From the NCBI GenBank assembly GCA_003221075.1, contig QHUF01000195.1, forward strand, positions 1-14,970: DNA of 14,970 bases. The letters are read 5' to 3'. Origin of the DNA: Gemmatimonadota bacterium. GTDB lineage: Bacteria > Gemmatimonadota > Gemmatimonadetes > Gemmatimonadales > GWC2-71-9. Of the stretch, positions 1-7,111 are shown in pieces. Below the pieces are notes generated by a model. The model worked only from the letters and a program-made list of their open reading frames with translations. It ran no database searches and was not told the origin of the DNA. The position numbers and the translations under genes are program-made. Positions within the stretch are counted from its first letter, which is position 1. Every line of letters starts with the position of its first letter.

Positions 1-483
1 ATCCAGGTCGTCGTTCACTTGAGCAGGGAGATACCTAGGACCAATGTTCACGGCACCGCTTACGACCCGCGCTTGGGGCTTTGGCTGACGGTCTCCCAGA
101 GAATCGAGCTGGAGCGTGATGTTCCACTGGCCGCGCAGATCACAGCACGGGCGTGCGACGCGCACGAACCGAAGGTCGCGAGTCACCACTTGGCCCCGTG
201 CGCCGCTGAACACCAGCGACGCGTCGCGATAGCCCGGCCGGCGGAACGAGAGCGTCTCGGCGTTCTGCACCAGATTGCGCATGCACAGCCAGCCGAGCGA
301 ATCGGTCTCCGCCACTGACAACATGTTATCCGTGACCGCGTTCGCGACCGGACGCCCGGAAGTCGCGTCCGTGACATGCACCGAGATCGCCCACGCGGAA
401 GGGAGAGGGCGGCAGGCTCTTTGGGCCGGGGCGCGTTGCGCGCAACCCAAGAGCACCAACACAAGCGCGAGGCGTCTACTCAT
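1..483 (-). CDS. Lipoprotein with carboxypeptidase-regulatory-like domain (3' end beyond window)
   Basis: An open frame of 161 codons starts at ATG 483 and reaches the left edge without a stop, so the C-terminus is missing. The N-terminus MSRRLALVLVLLGCAQ is a clean lipoprotein signal with an L-L-G-C lipobox, so the protein is probably anchored in a membrane facing the periplasm or the outside. Residues about 35-85 (ISVHVTDATSGRPVANAV, then TDSLGWLCM, then RRPGYRDASL) follow the pattern of CarboxypepD_reg-like beta-sandwich domains: a V-x-D-x-x-[ST]-G-x-P-[IV] opening, a TDs-G turn and a late G-Y-R. These domains are usually accessory and non-catalytic. The start lies 5 bp after the stop of the small lipoprotein upstream, so the two are probably co-transcribed. 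No strong Shine-Dalgarno sequence is visible. The domain call is by pattern only and the role is unknown. Confidence 0.65.
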   Translation of the reverse strand, partial: MSRRLALVLVLLGCAQRAPAQRACRPLPSAWAISVHVTDATSGRPVANAVTDNMLSVAETDSLGWLCMRNLVQNAETLSFRRPGYRDASLVFSGARGQVVTRDLRFVRVARPCCDLRGQWNITLQLDSLGDRQPKPQARVVSGAVNIGPRYLPAQVNDDLD

Positions 484-488
484 GATGA

Positions 489-800
489 CTAAAGAGGCTT
501 GATCGTTCCCGTCACCTCTACCACGACCCGATAGCCCTCCAGACGAGCGGGGATCCTGGTTTTGGTCGCTGGATTTGAGTCGGACAGCAAGACCTTGATA
601 CACCGCTCGCCCTCGCACAGACCGATGGCCGTTCCTACGACCCCGGGCAGCGCCATGAGGGAATCGCTGTGGGCAGCGAGAACCGCATCGATGCTCCTCG
701 CCGTCACGGTGGTTCCTCCTCCCGCTTCCCTGCGCTGAGAGCCGGAGCACGCGAGTGCCCCGGCCAACAATACCAACGTCATCATGCGCGGGACCATCAT
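489..800 (-). CDS. Small lipoprotein related to the protease N-terminal domain
   Basis: The product is 103 aa. MMVPRMMTLVLLAGALACSG looks like a lipoprotein signal peptide with the lipid-bearing Cys at residue 18. The mature part aligns by eye with residues about 59-113 of the neighbouring protease: HSDSLMALPGVVGTAIGL against HTDALLEIPGVIGTAVTV, and later PARLEGYRVVVEVTG against PLMLDGIPVTQRVTG. It is therefore a stand-alone copy of that domain without a protease. It carries two cysteines (GLCEGERCIKV) that the protease version lacks. The start overlaps the stop of the CARDB frame as TAATG (798-802), which suggests translational coupling. A role as a propeptide-like inhibitor or partner of the protease is a reasonable inference, but nothing in the sequence proves it. 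Confidence 0.7.
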   Translation of the reverse strand: MMVPRMMTLVLLAGALACSGSQRREAGGGTTVTARSIDAVLAAHSDSLMALPGVVGTAIGLCEGERCIKVLLSDSNPATKTRIPARLEGYRVVVEVTGTIKPL

Positions 801-2031
801 TACCGCTTCACGGTGACCGAGAAGCCGTTGCTGCTGCCATCCGGATCGTGATTCGCGGATGACTTATACACGAAGCCTGAGAGGGTCATCCCCGTCACCG
901 CGAACGACACGGCCTTGATCGAGTTCGGCAGGCTCGACAAAACGACGCTGCACGTTCCTGCCGCACTCGTTACGCAACCGACTTCAGGATTGGCGCCATT
1001 CCACAGACCGCGCACGCTCACCCCGCTCACGGGGTTGTGCCGGGAGTCGTGTGCCGTGATCTGAACCGTTGCCGACCAATTGTTGCCATTGCTGGCGGCG
1101 ACTCCGTCGAGATTGCCGACGTGGAGGTTCGGCGCGTTCACCGTGACCGCGATCGCGACCGCGTCGTTGCTCGAATTGTTATCCGCTAGCTTCTGCGTTG
1201 CAATCAGGATGTGCCCGCTGATCGCCGCGCCGGCGGTATTCCAATTGAACGTGCGGGTCGCGGTGGCACCGGCGGCGAGCCCGGAGATCGTCTGCGTCCC
1301 GATCGTGATGCCGCCCGCCGTCCCGTCGGTCAACACGACGTCAAAGTTGGTGGAGACATCCAGGCCACCCACGTTCTGCACCGTGACTACCACGGGTGCG
1401 GTGTCACCCTGGGTCACCTGACCGGGCGCGCTGATAGCGGTCAAGGCGAGATCGACGGGCTGAGGATTTACGGTGGCCGTAGCCGAGCGTTGATTATTCG
1501 CGGCGTTGTCGTCCGTCAACGTCTGAGACGCTACGAGAGTGTGACCGCCCAGTGTTGCGCCGGTGGTGTTCCAGCTGAATGAGCGCGTCGCGCTGGCACC
1601 GATCGCCAGCCCGGTCACGGTCTGCGTGCCGATCGTTACGCCTGCCGTCGCGTCGGTCAGCACAACGTTGAAGGTGCTCACGACGTTCTGGCCGCCGACA
1701 TTCTGCACCGTGACGCCGATCGCGGCGGTGCCGCCTTGAGTCACCGAGGCAGGCGAACTCACATCGGTCACGGCGACATCGATCACCGGAGCATTCACCG
1801 TCACCGTCGCTGCGCCCCGGTTGTTGGCGGCATTCGCGTCGCTCAGGCTATGCGTCGCCACGAGACGGTGACCGCCCAGCGCGGCACCCGTGGTATTCCA
1901 GTTGAACGTGCGCGTCGCGGTGGCGCCGACGGCGAGCCCCGCCACTGTCTGCGTCCCAAGCGTCGCGCCGGCGGTCGAGTCGGTCAGCACGACATCAAAG
2001 TTGTCGCTGACGTTCAAGCCGCCCGCGTTCG
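800..2031 (-). pseudogene. C-terminal part of the CARDB-repeat protease (out of frame with the N-terminal part)
   Basis: From about 2031 to the stop at 800 this frame encodes the continuation of the protease gene that begins at 4454. It opens in the middle of a CARDB repeat (NAGGLNVSDNFDVVLTD), runs through two complete CARDB repeats of about 105 aa, and ends in an Ig-like domain of about 110 aa with two cysteines (GCVTSAAGTCSVV) and a closing NHDPDGSSNGFSVTV motif. Similar terminal domains occur on secreted bacterial proteases. There is no credible start codon or RBS of its own. The ATG at 2119 lies in antisense-like sequence that is unlike CARDB, so I treat this piece as part of the upstream gene. 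The stop overlaps the start of the next gene. Whether the break is biological or an assembly fault cannot be told here. Confidence 0.75.
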
Positions 2032-3362
2032 ATGACCGCGATGCCGACGGTGTTATTCGACGGATCGCTATCGGCCAGTCTCTGAGTCGCAAACAGGGTG
2101 TGCCCGGTGATCTCCACACCGGCCGTGTTCCAGTTCAGTGTACGCGTCACACTCACGCCCACGGCGAGCCCGGTGATTGTCTGCGTGGCAACTATGGGGC
2201 CGTTGAATCCGTCCGCCAACACAACGTCGAAGTTGCCCGTGACGTCCTGGCCACCCACGTTCTTCACCGTAACGACGATGTGCGCGGTGTCTCCCTGCGT
2301 GACCCGCGCGGGTCCGGTGATGCCGATGATCGCCACGTCGGTGCCCGGTGGAGGCGGCGGCGGGGGCGGGGGTGGACCCGGCGGCCCCGGAGCCGTCACG
2401 TTGATCGAGATCCCGACACTGTTGTTCGCCGAGTTGTCGTCGGCCAGTTTCGAGTTTGCGAATAGGATGTGGCCGGTGATCGCCGCCCCGGCGGTATTCC
2501 ACAGGATCTCGACCGTGGTCGTCGCCCCGGCGGCGAGACCAGGCACCGTCACGACTCCGACCACCGGCGTAGCCCACCCGTCGCTCAGCTCGATGTTGAA
2601 CGGTGCGGTGACGTCGACCTCACCCACGTTCTGGACCGTAACCACCACATGGGCCGTGTCGCCCTGGGCCACTGAGCGGGGCCCTGTGATCCCCGTCATC
2701 GCGATATCGAGCGGTTTCGGAGTTACCGAAATGACGGTCGTGCGCCGGTTGTTGGCGGCGTTGTCGTCCGCCAGGGCGTGCGTCGCCACGAGCTTGTGCC
2801 CACCGAGCGCCGCACCGGTGGTGTTCCAGCTGAACACGAGTGTCGTGTTGGCACCCACGGCGAGCCCGTGGATCGTCTGCGTGCCGATCGTGACCCCGGC
2901 CGTCGAATCTTGCAGCGTGACGGTGATGTCGCCCGCGACGTTCTGATTGCCGGCGTTCGCGACGTTCACGCCAACGTTGACGCTATGGCCGACGATGACT
3001 GAACCGGGCCCGGTGAAACCGGTGATCGCGACGTCGGTCACCGGCGGGTCGACCGTGATCGTCACGGAGCGCTGGTCGTTCGTGGCCCTGTCGTCGGACA
3101 GCGTTTGCCGTGCCAGGAGGTTGTGATCGCCCGTAGCGCCCGGCGTCCACGAGAATGTCACCGTCGTGCTGGCGCCCGCGACGAGACCGGCGATGCTCTG
3201 CGTGCCGACCGTCACGTGCTCGGTCGTGTCCTGGAGCGTCACGTCGAATGTCGAGACGTCCTGGTTGCCGACGTTTTTGACACTCACGGTGACACTGGAG
3301 GGACTGCCCTGCACCGCTGTGCTTGGTCCACTTAGGCTCGTCACGGCCAGGTCGGTCAACGG
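1131..3362 (-). repeat. Tandem CARDB-type Ig-like repeats, about seven units
   Basis: About seven units of 100-110 residues (about 315 bp each) share the pattern D-[VL]-A-[VIM]-T-x-[IF]-x-x-P near the start, then GD-TA-x-V-x-VTVQNVG, FxVxLxD, TIGTQT[IV]xGLAxGA, FxWNTxGAxxxGH and LxDxNxxNN near the end. This is the CARDB (cell adhesion related domain found in bacteria) pattern. Units 1-4 are in the frame that begins at 4454; units 5-7 are in the downstream frame. Unit 5 lacks its first third. A proline-rich linker separates units 3 and 4. Such arrays usually act as rigid spacers or binding modules on the cell surface. Confidence 0.8.
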
Positions 3363-4454
3363 ACCCGGCGGCGGCGGGGCAAAGCCGTCGATCACGACGC
3401 CAAAGCGTTGCAGCACGAGATCGATCCGGTTGGCGATCGTGACGCTCGCGTTGCCGGCGAACAGCAACGCCACGGGATTGAGATTCGCGTCGTCGGTGAC
3501 GATGAGCGAGCCGGAGTCACCGCCGTTGCTGAAACCGCCCGGCGTGATGAGCAACTGATCCACGTAGCGGGCGGTCTTGGTGCAGGTGAATCCCGAAACC
3601 GCATAGCAGATCGTGACCGTCGCGTTGACGCCCGTGATCTGGCCGTGCGTCAGCTTCGTGGTGCGGCCGTACTTCTGCACGTTGAGGCCGAGCAGCGCGT
3701 TGCGGTCATCGAACAGGCCGTCGCCGTTCGCGTCGCCGAAGATCGTCGAGTTCGGCATGCTGTAGCCGTCGTCGGCAGGCGTCGCGTTGTCCAGCACGGA
3801 GGTCGTGGAGAGGGCGATCGCGGCATCAATCGTGTTGGTGCCGTTGGCGGCGAACGAAATGACCTGAAAGTCGCTGAGCGTCGCGATCTGATCGGCGGCC
3901 GTTCCCCCGTCGAACGGACCCGGCTGGTATTCTGGATCGCCGAGGTTCGCGCCGTTCGAGTTTGCGAGCACGTGGTTGTTCGAGAGGATGTACACCCGTC
4001 CCAACGCATCCCGCACGCGCGCGCCGATCGTACCGGCGGTGATCGCCGGATGCCCGACCGAGAAGCCCATCGGGGCCGGGCGCTGGCGCTGCGTGGGATC
4101 GCTGAAGGCCATGAGCATGCCCGTCACGCGCTGGGTGACGGGAATGCCGTCGAGCATGAGCGGCAGACCGGTGACGCCAGGCCGGTCCAGGAGGAGGAGC
4201 ATGCCGGGCCGTCCGTCCGGCTGAACCGTGACCGCAGTCCCGATGACACCAGGGATCTCGAGCAGCGCATCGGTGTGACGGCGCTGCACCGCAATAGCCA
4301 GGCGGAGATCCGGAATGAGGCGAGCGACTGGTATCGCGGGACCGGCTGGAGAATTCGACCCGCTATCGGAGCACGCGTACCAGACCGCGGGCGCGACGGC
4401 AATCAGGACGACGATAGCGCCGCGAATAAAGCCGCGGACGCGGGGGACTCTCAT
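1995..4454 (-). CDS. NAL1-like trypsin-fold serine protease with CARDB repeats (N-terminal part)
   Basis: The start at 4454 has a GGGAG Shine-Dalgarno 5 nt upstream. Residues 1-29 form a signal or membrane anchor (RGAIVVLIAVAPAVWYAC), possibly lipid-modified. Residues about 45-113 form a small N-terminal domain (IPGVIGTAV, later VTQRVTG). Residues about 130-355 are a trypsin-fold domain with all three catalytic residues: His161 (ILSNNHVLAN), Asp210 (NTIDAAIAL) and Ser314 (SNGGDSGSLIV). This motif set resembles the plant NAL1 and related bacterial proteases. An insert at 239-252 (GDANGDGLFDDRN) looks like a calcium-binding loop. CARDB repeats follow from residue 365. The CARDB reading ends at NNTVGIAV (2034), after which 13 unrelated residues lead to the stop at 1995. 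The rest of the protein is in another frame (800-2031). Exported proteolysis or peptide binding is likely; the substrate is unknown. Confidence 0.8.
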   Translation of the reverse strand: MRVPRVRGFIRGAIVVLIAVAPAVWYACSDSGSNSPAGPAIPVARLIPDLRLAIAVQRRHTDALLEIPGVIGTAVTVQPDGRPGMLLLLDRPGVTGLPLMLDGIPVTQRVTGMLMAFSDPTQRQRPAPMGFSVGHPAITAGTIGARVRDALGRVYILSNNHVLANSNGANLGDPEYQPGPFDGGTAADQIATLSDFQVISFAANGTNTIDAAIALSTTSVLDNATPADDGYSMPNSTIFGDANGDGLFDDRNALLGLNVQKYGRTTKLTHGQITGVNATVTICYAVSGFTCTKTARYVDQLLITPGGFSNGGDSGSLIVTDDANLNPVALLFAGNASVTIANRIDLVLQRFGVVIDGFAPPPPGPLTDLAVTSLSGPSTAVQGSPSSVTVSVKNVGNQDVSTFDVTLQDTTEHVTVGTQSIAGLVAGASTTVTFSWTPGATGDHNLLARQTLSDDRATNDQRSVTITVDPPVTDVAITGFTGPGSVIVGHSVNVGVNVANAGNQNVAGDITVTLQDSTAGVTIGTQTIHGLAVGANTTLVFSWNTTGAALGGHKLVATHALADDNAANNRRTTVISVTPKPLDIAMTGITGPRSVAQGDTAHVVVTVQNVGEVDVTAPFNIELSDGWATPVVGVVTVPGLAAGATTTVEILWNTAGAAITGHILFANSKLADDNSANNSVGISINVTAPGPPGPPPPPPPPPPGTDVAIIGITGPARVTQGDTAHIVVTVKNVGGQDVTGNFDVVLADGFNGPIVATQTITGLAVGVSVTRTLNWNTAGVEITGHTLFATQRLADSDPSNNTVGIAVIERGRLERQRQL
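2029..2036 (-). other. Frame-change and deletion point in the CARDB protease
   Basis: The upstream frame matches CARDB up to the Val codon at 2034-2036. The downstream frame matches from the Asn codon at 2027-2029 (Ser at 2030-2032). By comparison with the other units, the linker and first third of the next repeat are missing between them: TVNAP, the D-V-A-V-T strand, VTQGDTA and VTVQ, about 33 residues or 100 bp. The loss also shifts the frame. Whole extra repeats could be missing too, since collapse within a repeat array would look the same. Confidence 0.65.
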
Positions 4455-4494
4455 AGCGACTCCCGGTTAGAACCCAAGGGCGGGGCGCGGGGAC

Positions 4495-4525
4495 GATATA
4501 TGGAGGTGCCGGACCGACTGGGCAA
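4495..4525 (-). promoter_or_regulatory. Weak candidate promoter for the protease operon
   Basis: In the 150-bp gap 4455-4604, the minus strand has TTGCCC (4520-4525) and TATATC (4495-4500) separated by 19 bp. The spacing is longer than the usual 16-18 and the -35 box is imperfect, so this is only a candidate. The AT-rich TATATC stands out in GC-rich surroundings and lies about 40 bp before the start codon. I see no gene or clear terminator in the rest of this gap. Confidence 0.3.
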
Positions 4526-4604
4526 GCTCGACGACTAGAGATGCGGCCGATGGGGCCGTTTACTCTGTGAAGGGCGTCACAACACGGCGGGCCAGGGAGA
4601 GTTC

Positions 4605-5303
4605 TCAGCCTCCTGTATTGGGCGGAGTCCCGGAACCGGGCGGCAGCGCGACCCGCGTTGCGAGCGCTTCCATTTGCCGCTCGCGCAACCGCGCCCAGCG
4701 AGGCAGGCGGAGTGCGCCGCTGGCGATCATCCCGACGCCGGCGGCGGCGAGCAGGGCGATCCCTGGAATCGCTTCGGCGAGCGTCCCACCCATCGCACTG
4801 GAAATGGCGACCGTGGCGGTGACGCCGAGGACGGCGAACCCCATGCCGATGGCCGCGCGGGCGCCGCCGTGGACGGTGCCGAAGCGCAAACGGTGACCCG
4901 TCTCCGTCGGCTCAAGCAGCACCTGCAAGTTTCCATTAGTCCACTGCCGCAGGGAGCCATCGGAGCGCGTGCGACCGCGTGCGTTGAAGACGTCACGCAG
5001 CTGCACGACGAGGCGTTCCCATTCGTCATCGGTGAGCCGCCGATTGAGATTGACCGTTCTCGCCACGCCGATGGGCAGTCCGAGAAACGTCCGCGACCCG
5101 GTGCCGAGCCGGATATCCACCGCGCGAGCGGCCTGCGCGACCGCATCCGCGGAAATGCCGACCTCATTACCGATCGCCTGGAGCTCGCCGAGCGTCAGTC
5201 CCTCGTCGCGTGCGACCTCGCGTTGGGGACTCTGCGGCTCTTGTTCCGCGGCCGCGCGGAAGATCGCCGCGATCTCTTTGTCGTTGTAGCGCCGGTCGGC
5301 CAT
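4605..5303 (-). CDS. Two-TM membrane protein of unknown function
   Basis: The product is 232 aa. Residues 1-65 are charged and helical (RRYNDKEIAAIFRAAAEQ, then GLTLGELQAIGNEVGIS), suggesting a small cytoplasmic domain. Residues about 75-145 look soluble (LTDDEWERLVVQLRDVFN). Two hydrophobic segments follow (GMGFAVLGVTATVAISSAMG and AIPGIALLAAAGVGMIASGA), then a basic C-terminal tail. I do not recognise a named family. The gene follows namZ after 8 bp on the same strand and is probably co-transcribed with it. The Shine-Dalgarno before ATG 5303 is weak. A link to wall recycling rests only on this position. Confidence 0.65.
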   Translation of the reverse strand: MADRRYNDKEIAAIFRAAAEQEPQSPQREVARDEGLTLGELQAIGNEVGISADAVAQAARAVDIRLGTGSRTFLGLPIGVARTVNLNRRLTDDEWERLVVQLRDVFNARGRTRSDGSLRQWTNGNLQVLLEPTETGHRLRFGTVHGGARAAIGMGFAVLGVTATVAISSAMGGTLAEAIPGIALLAAAGVGMIASGALRLPRWARLRERQMEALATRVALPPGSGTPPNTGG

Positions 5304-5311
5304 GATCTAAT

Positions 5312-7111
5312 CTAGTAAATCAGGTATTTGGCACGAGTCTGGCGGAAACGCTCGAGATCACCGTTCCACGAAGCCCAAATTTCCTGCACCGGCCGCCCCG
5401 CCTCCAGCGCCGTCCGCAGCTCTGGCCCGGTGGCGAGACGATCGAAACTCTGAGCGCGGAATTGGAACTCCGCCGGATGGGCCGCACGAATCGCGGCGAG
5501 CAACGCGACCGCGAGCTTGGTCGGATCGTAGTGCTCGCGATCGCGCACGCGGAGCTGCACACCGCGCAGCGCAACGCCGGGATACTTGAAGTCGGTCGGG
5601 CCGACCGGTCTGAACGTCGTCGGTTCGATCTCGACTCCGACGAGCGCCGACTTATCGAGCCGCCGGATGACGGAATCGGGATCGAGCCACGGGGCCCCCA
5701 GGACCCGGAACGCTGTCCGAGTCCCGCGACCCACCGACACATTCGTCCCCTCGAACAAACAGGTACCGGGATAGAGCAACGCGCTCTCGAGGTCGGGCAT
5801 GTTGGGAGACGGTTTGATCCACGGTAAGCCGGTTTGGTCATACAGCATCGCACGATTCCATCCGGCCGCGGGCACTACGACGAGATCGGTGCCGATTGCC
5901 AGAGCGTCGTTGGCGAGGCGGGCCAGCTCGCCGAGGGTCATGCCGTACCGCATCGACACCGGCATGAACCCCGAGAACGCGGAATCGGGATCGCCTGCCC
6001 GCGCGCGCACGTTGCCCTGCACCGCCGTCCCACCGACGGGATCGGGACGATCGAGAATGATCACGCGTTTGCCGGCGCGCGTTGCATCGCGCATCAGCTG
6101 CACGGCCGTCCCGATGTAGGTGTAGTACCGCGCGCCGATGTCCTGCAGGTCAATCAGCAGCACGTCGATGGAATCGACCGCCGCGCGCGAGGCAGTACGC
6201 GATCCGCCATAGAGACTGTAGATTGGAAGACCGCTGACGGAATCCCTGCCGAGCCACGGGGCCCCCAGGACCCGGAACGCTGTCCGAGTCCCGCGACCCA
6301 CCGACACATTCGTCCCCTCGAACAAACAGGTACCGGGATAGAGCAACGCGCTCTCGAGGTCGGGCATGTTGGGAGACGGTTTGATCCACGGTAAGCCGGT
6401 TTGGTCATACAGCATCGCACGATTCCATCCGGCCGCGGGCACTACGACGAGATCGGTGCCGATTGCCAGAGCGTCGTTGGCGAGGCGGGCCAGCTCGCCG
6501 AGGGTCATGCCGTACCGCATCGACACCGGCATGAACCCCGAGAACGCGGAATCGGGATCGCCTGCCCGCGCGCGCACGTTGCCCTGCACCGCCGTCCCAC
6601 CGACGGGATCGGGACGATCGAGAATGATCACGCGTTTGCCGGCGCGCGTTGCATCGCGCATCAGCTGCACGGCCGTCCCGATGTAGGTGTAGTACCGCGC
6701 GCCGATGTCCTGCAGGTCAATCAGCAGCACGTCGATGGAATCGACCGCCGCGCGCGAGGCAGTACGCGATCCGCCATAGAGACTGTAGATTGGAAGACCG
6801 CTGACGGAATCCCTGCCGTCGGGAAGCCCGGAACGATCTTCCGTGCCGCGAAAGCCGTGCTCGGGACTGAACAAAACCGTAAGCCGTGCGCCGTGAGCCG
6901 TGCGCAGGAGATCCACATCTCGACGACCAAGGCGATCAACGCCGGTGTTATTCGTCAGCAGGCCGAGGCGCTTGCCGGCAATCAGGTGTGCCGAATCGGA
7001 CAGCAGGACTTCGATGCCTGGCCGCACCTGGGCGGCGGCAGGTGACGGGACGCGTGTTCCGCTGGAACAGGCAATCCCCAACACAATCGAAACGAGACGA
7101 TGCGCGCGCAT
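5312..7111 (-). CDS. namZ: Exo-beta-N-acetylmuramidase NamZ (DUF1343, GH171) with internal duplication
   Basis: The NamZ family removes MurNAc from the non-reducing end of peptidoglycan glycans after NagZ has exposed it. Recognisable family segments are LGLLTNNTGVD, TVLFSPEHGFRG (Glu84 in the PEHG motif, a candidate catalytic acid), VLLIDLQDIGARYYTY, VIILDRPDPVGG, PSPNMPD and LYPGTCLFEGTNVS. I chose ATG 7111 because it gives a signal peptide (MRAHRLVSIVLGIACSSG, possible lipid-modified Cys15) and has AGGAG just upstream. The more distal ATG at 7177 would add a non-signal extension. The reading is 599 aa; residues about 100-288 and 289-477 are identical copies, and one copy fewer leaves 410 aa, close to the usual size of about 400-415. 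A protein with the extra block may not fold. The gene diverges from nagZ with overlapping starts and is followed by the membrane protein. Confidence 0.85.
   Translation of the reverse strand: MRAHRLVSIVLGIACSSGTRVPSPAAAQVRPGIEVLLSDSAHLIAGKRLGLLTNNTGVDRLGRRDVDLLRTAHGARLTVLFSPEHGFRGTEDRSGLPDGRDSVSGLPIYSLYGGSRTASRAAVDSIDVLLIDLQDIGARYYTYIGTAVQLMRDATRAGKRVIILDRPDPVGGTAVQGNVRARAGDPDSAFSGFMPVSMRYGMTLGELARLANDALAIGTDLVVVPAAGWNRAMLYDQTGLPWIKPSPNMPDLESALLYPGTCLFEGTNVSVGRGTRTAFRVLGAPWLGRDSVSGLPIYSLYGGSRTASRAAVDSIDVLLIDLQDIGARYYTYIGTAVQLMRDATRAGKRVIILDRPDPVGGTAVQGNVRARAGDPDSAFSGFMPVSMRYGMTLGELARLANDALAIGTDLVVVPAAGWNRAMLYDQTGLPWIKPSPNMPDLESALLYPGTCLFEGTNVSVGRGTRTAFRVLGAPWLDPDSVIRRLDKSALVGVEIEPTTFRPVGPTDFKYPGVALRGVQLRVRDREHYDPTKLAVALLAAIRAAHPAEFQFRAQSFDRLATGPELRTALEAGRPVQEIWASWNGDLERFRQTRAKYLIY
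5683..6816. repeat. Exact 567-bp tandem direct duplication inside namZ
   Basis: Positions 5683-6249 and 6250-6816 appear identical throughout when read line by line, with the bases CG shared at both outer ends and at the junction. The unit is 567 bp (189 codons), so the frame is kept. A shared 10-mer TGACGGAATC lies just before each boundary (5668-5677, 6235-6244, 6802-6811), separated from the CG by five bases that differ at the left boundary. The absence of any visible divergence means either a very recent event or an unmerged overlap between two contigs. Confidence 0.9.
7100..7111. promoter_or_regulatory. 12-bp palindrome containing both divergent start codons
   Basis: ATGCGCGCGCAT is a perfect inverted repeat. 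Its left ATG (7100-7102) starts nagZ on the plus strand and its right end, read on the minus strand (7111-7109), starts namZ. Both proteins therefore begin with the same residues MRAH, and both continue R-L. There is no intergenic space, so each gene's promoter and leader must lie inside the other's signal-peptide region. The alternating GC tract could also be a regulator site or a structured DNA element, but this is inference. Confidence 0.8.

Noticed and set aside
2098..2946. A 282-codon plus-strand open frame opposite the CARDB repeats
   Set aside because: Its repeating TFxTVTT and VFQxN patterns are the reverse complement of the CARDB repeats, so it is not an independent gene.
3408..4538. 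A 376-codon open frame on the plus strand opposite the protease
   Set aside because: It lies antisense to a protease domain with a complete catalytic triad and is rich in Arg, Glu, Val and Asp without any family motif, as expected for a shadow frame in GC-rich DNA.
5834..7045. Two near-identical plus-strand open frames (5834-6394 and 6401-7045)
   Set aside because: They are antisense to namZ and look alike only because the 567-bp duplication copies them.
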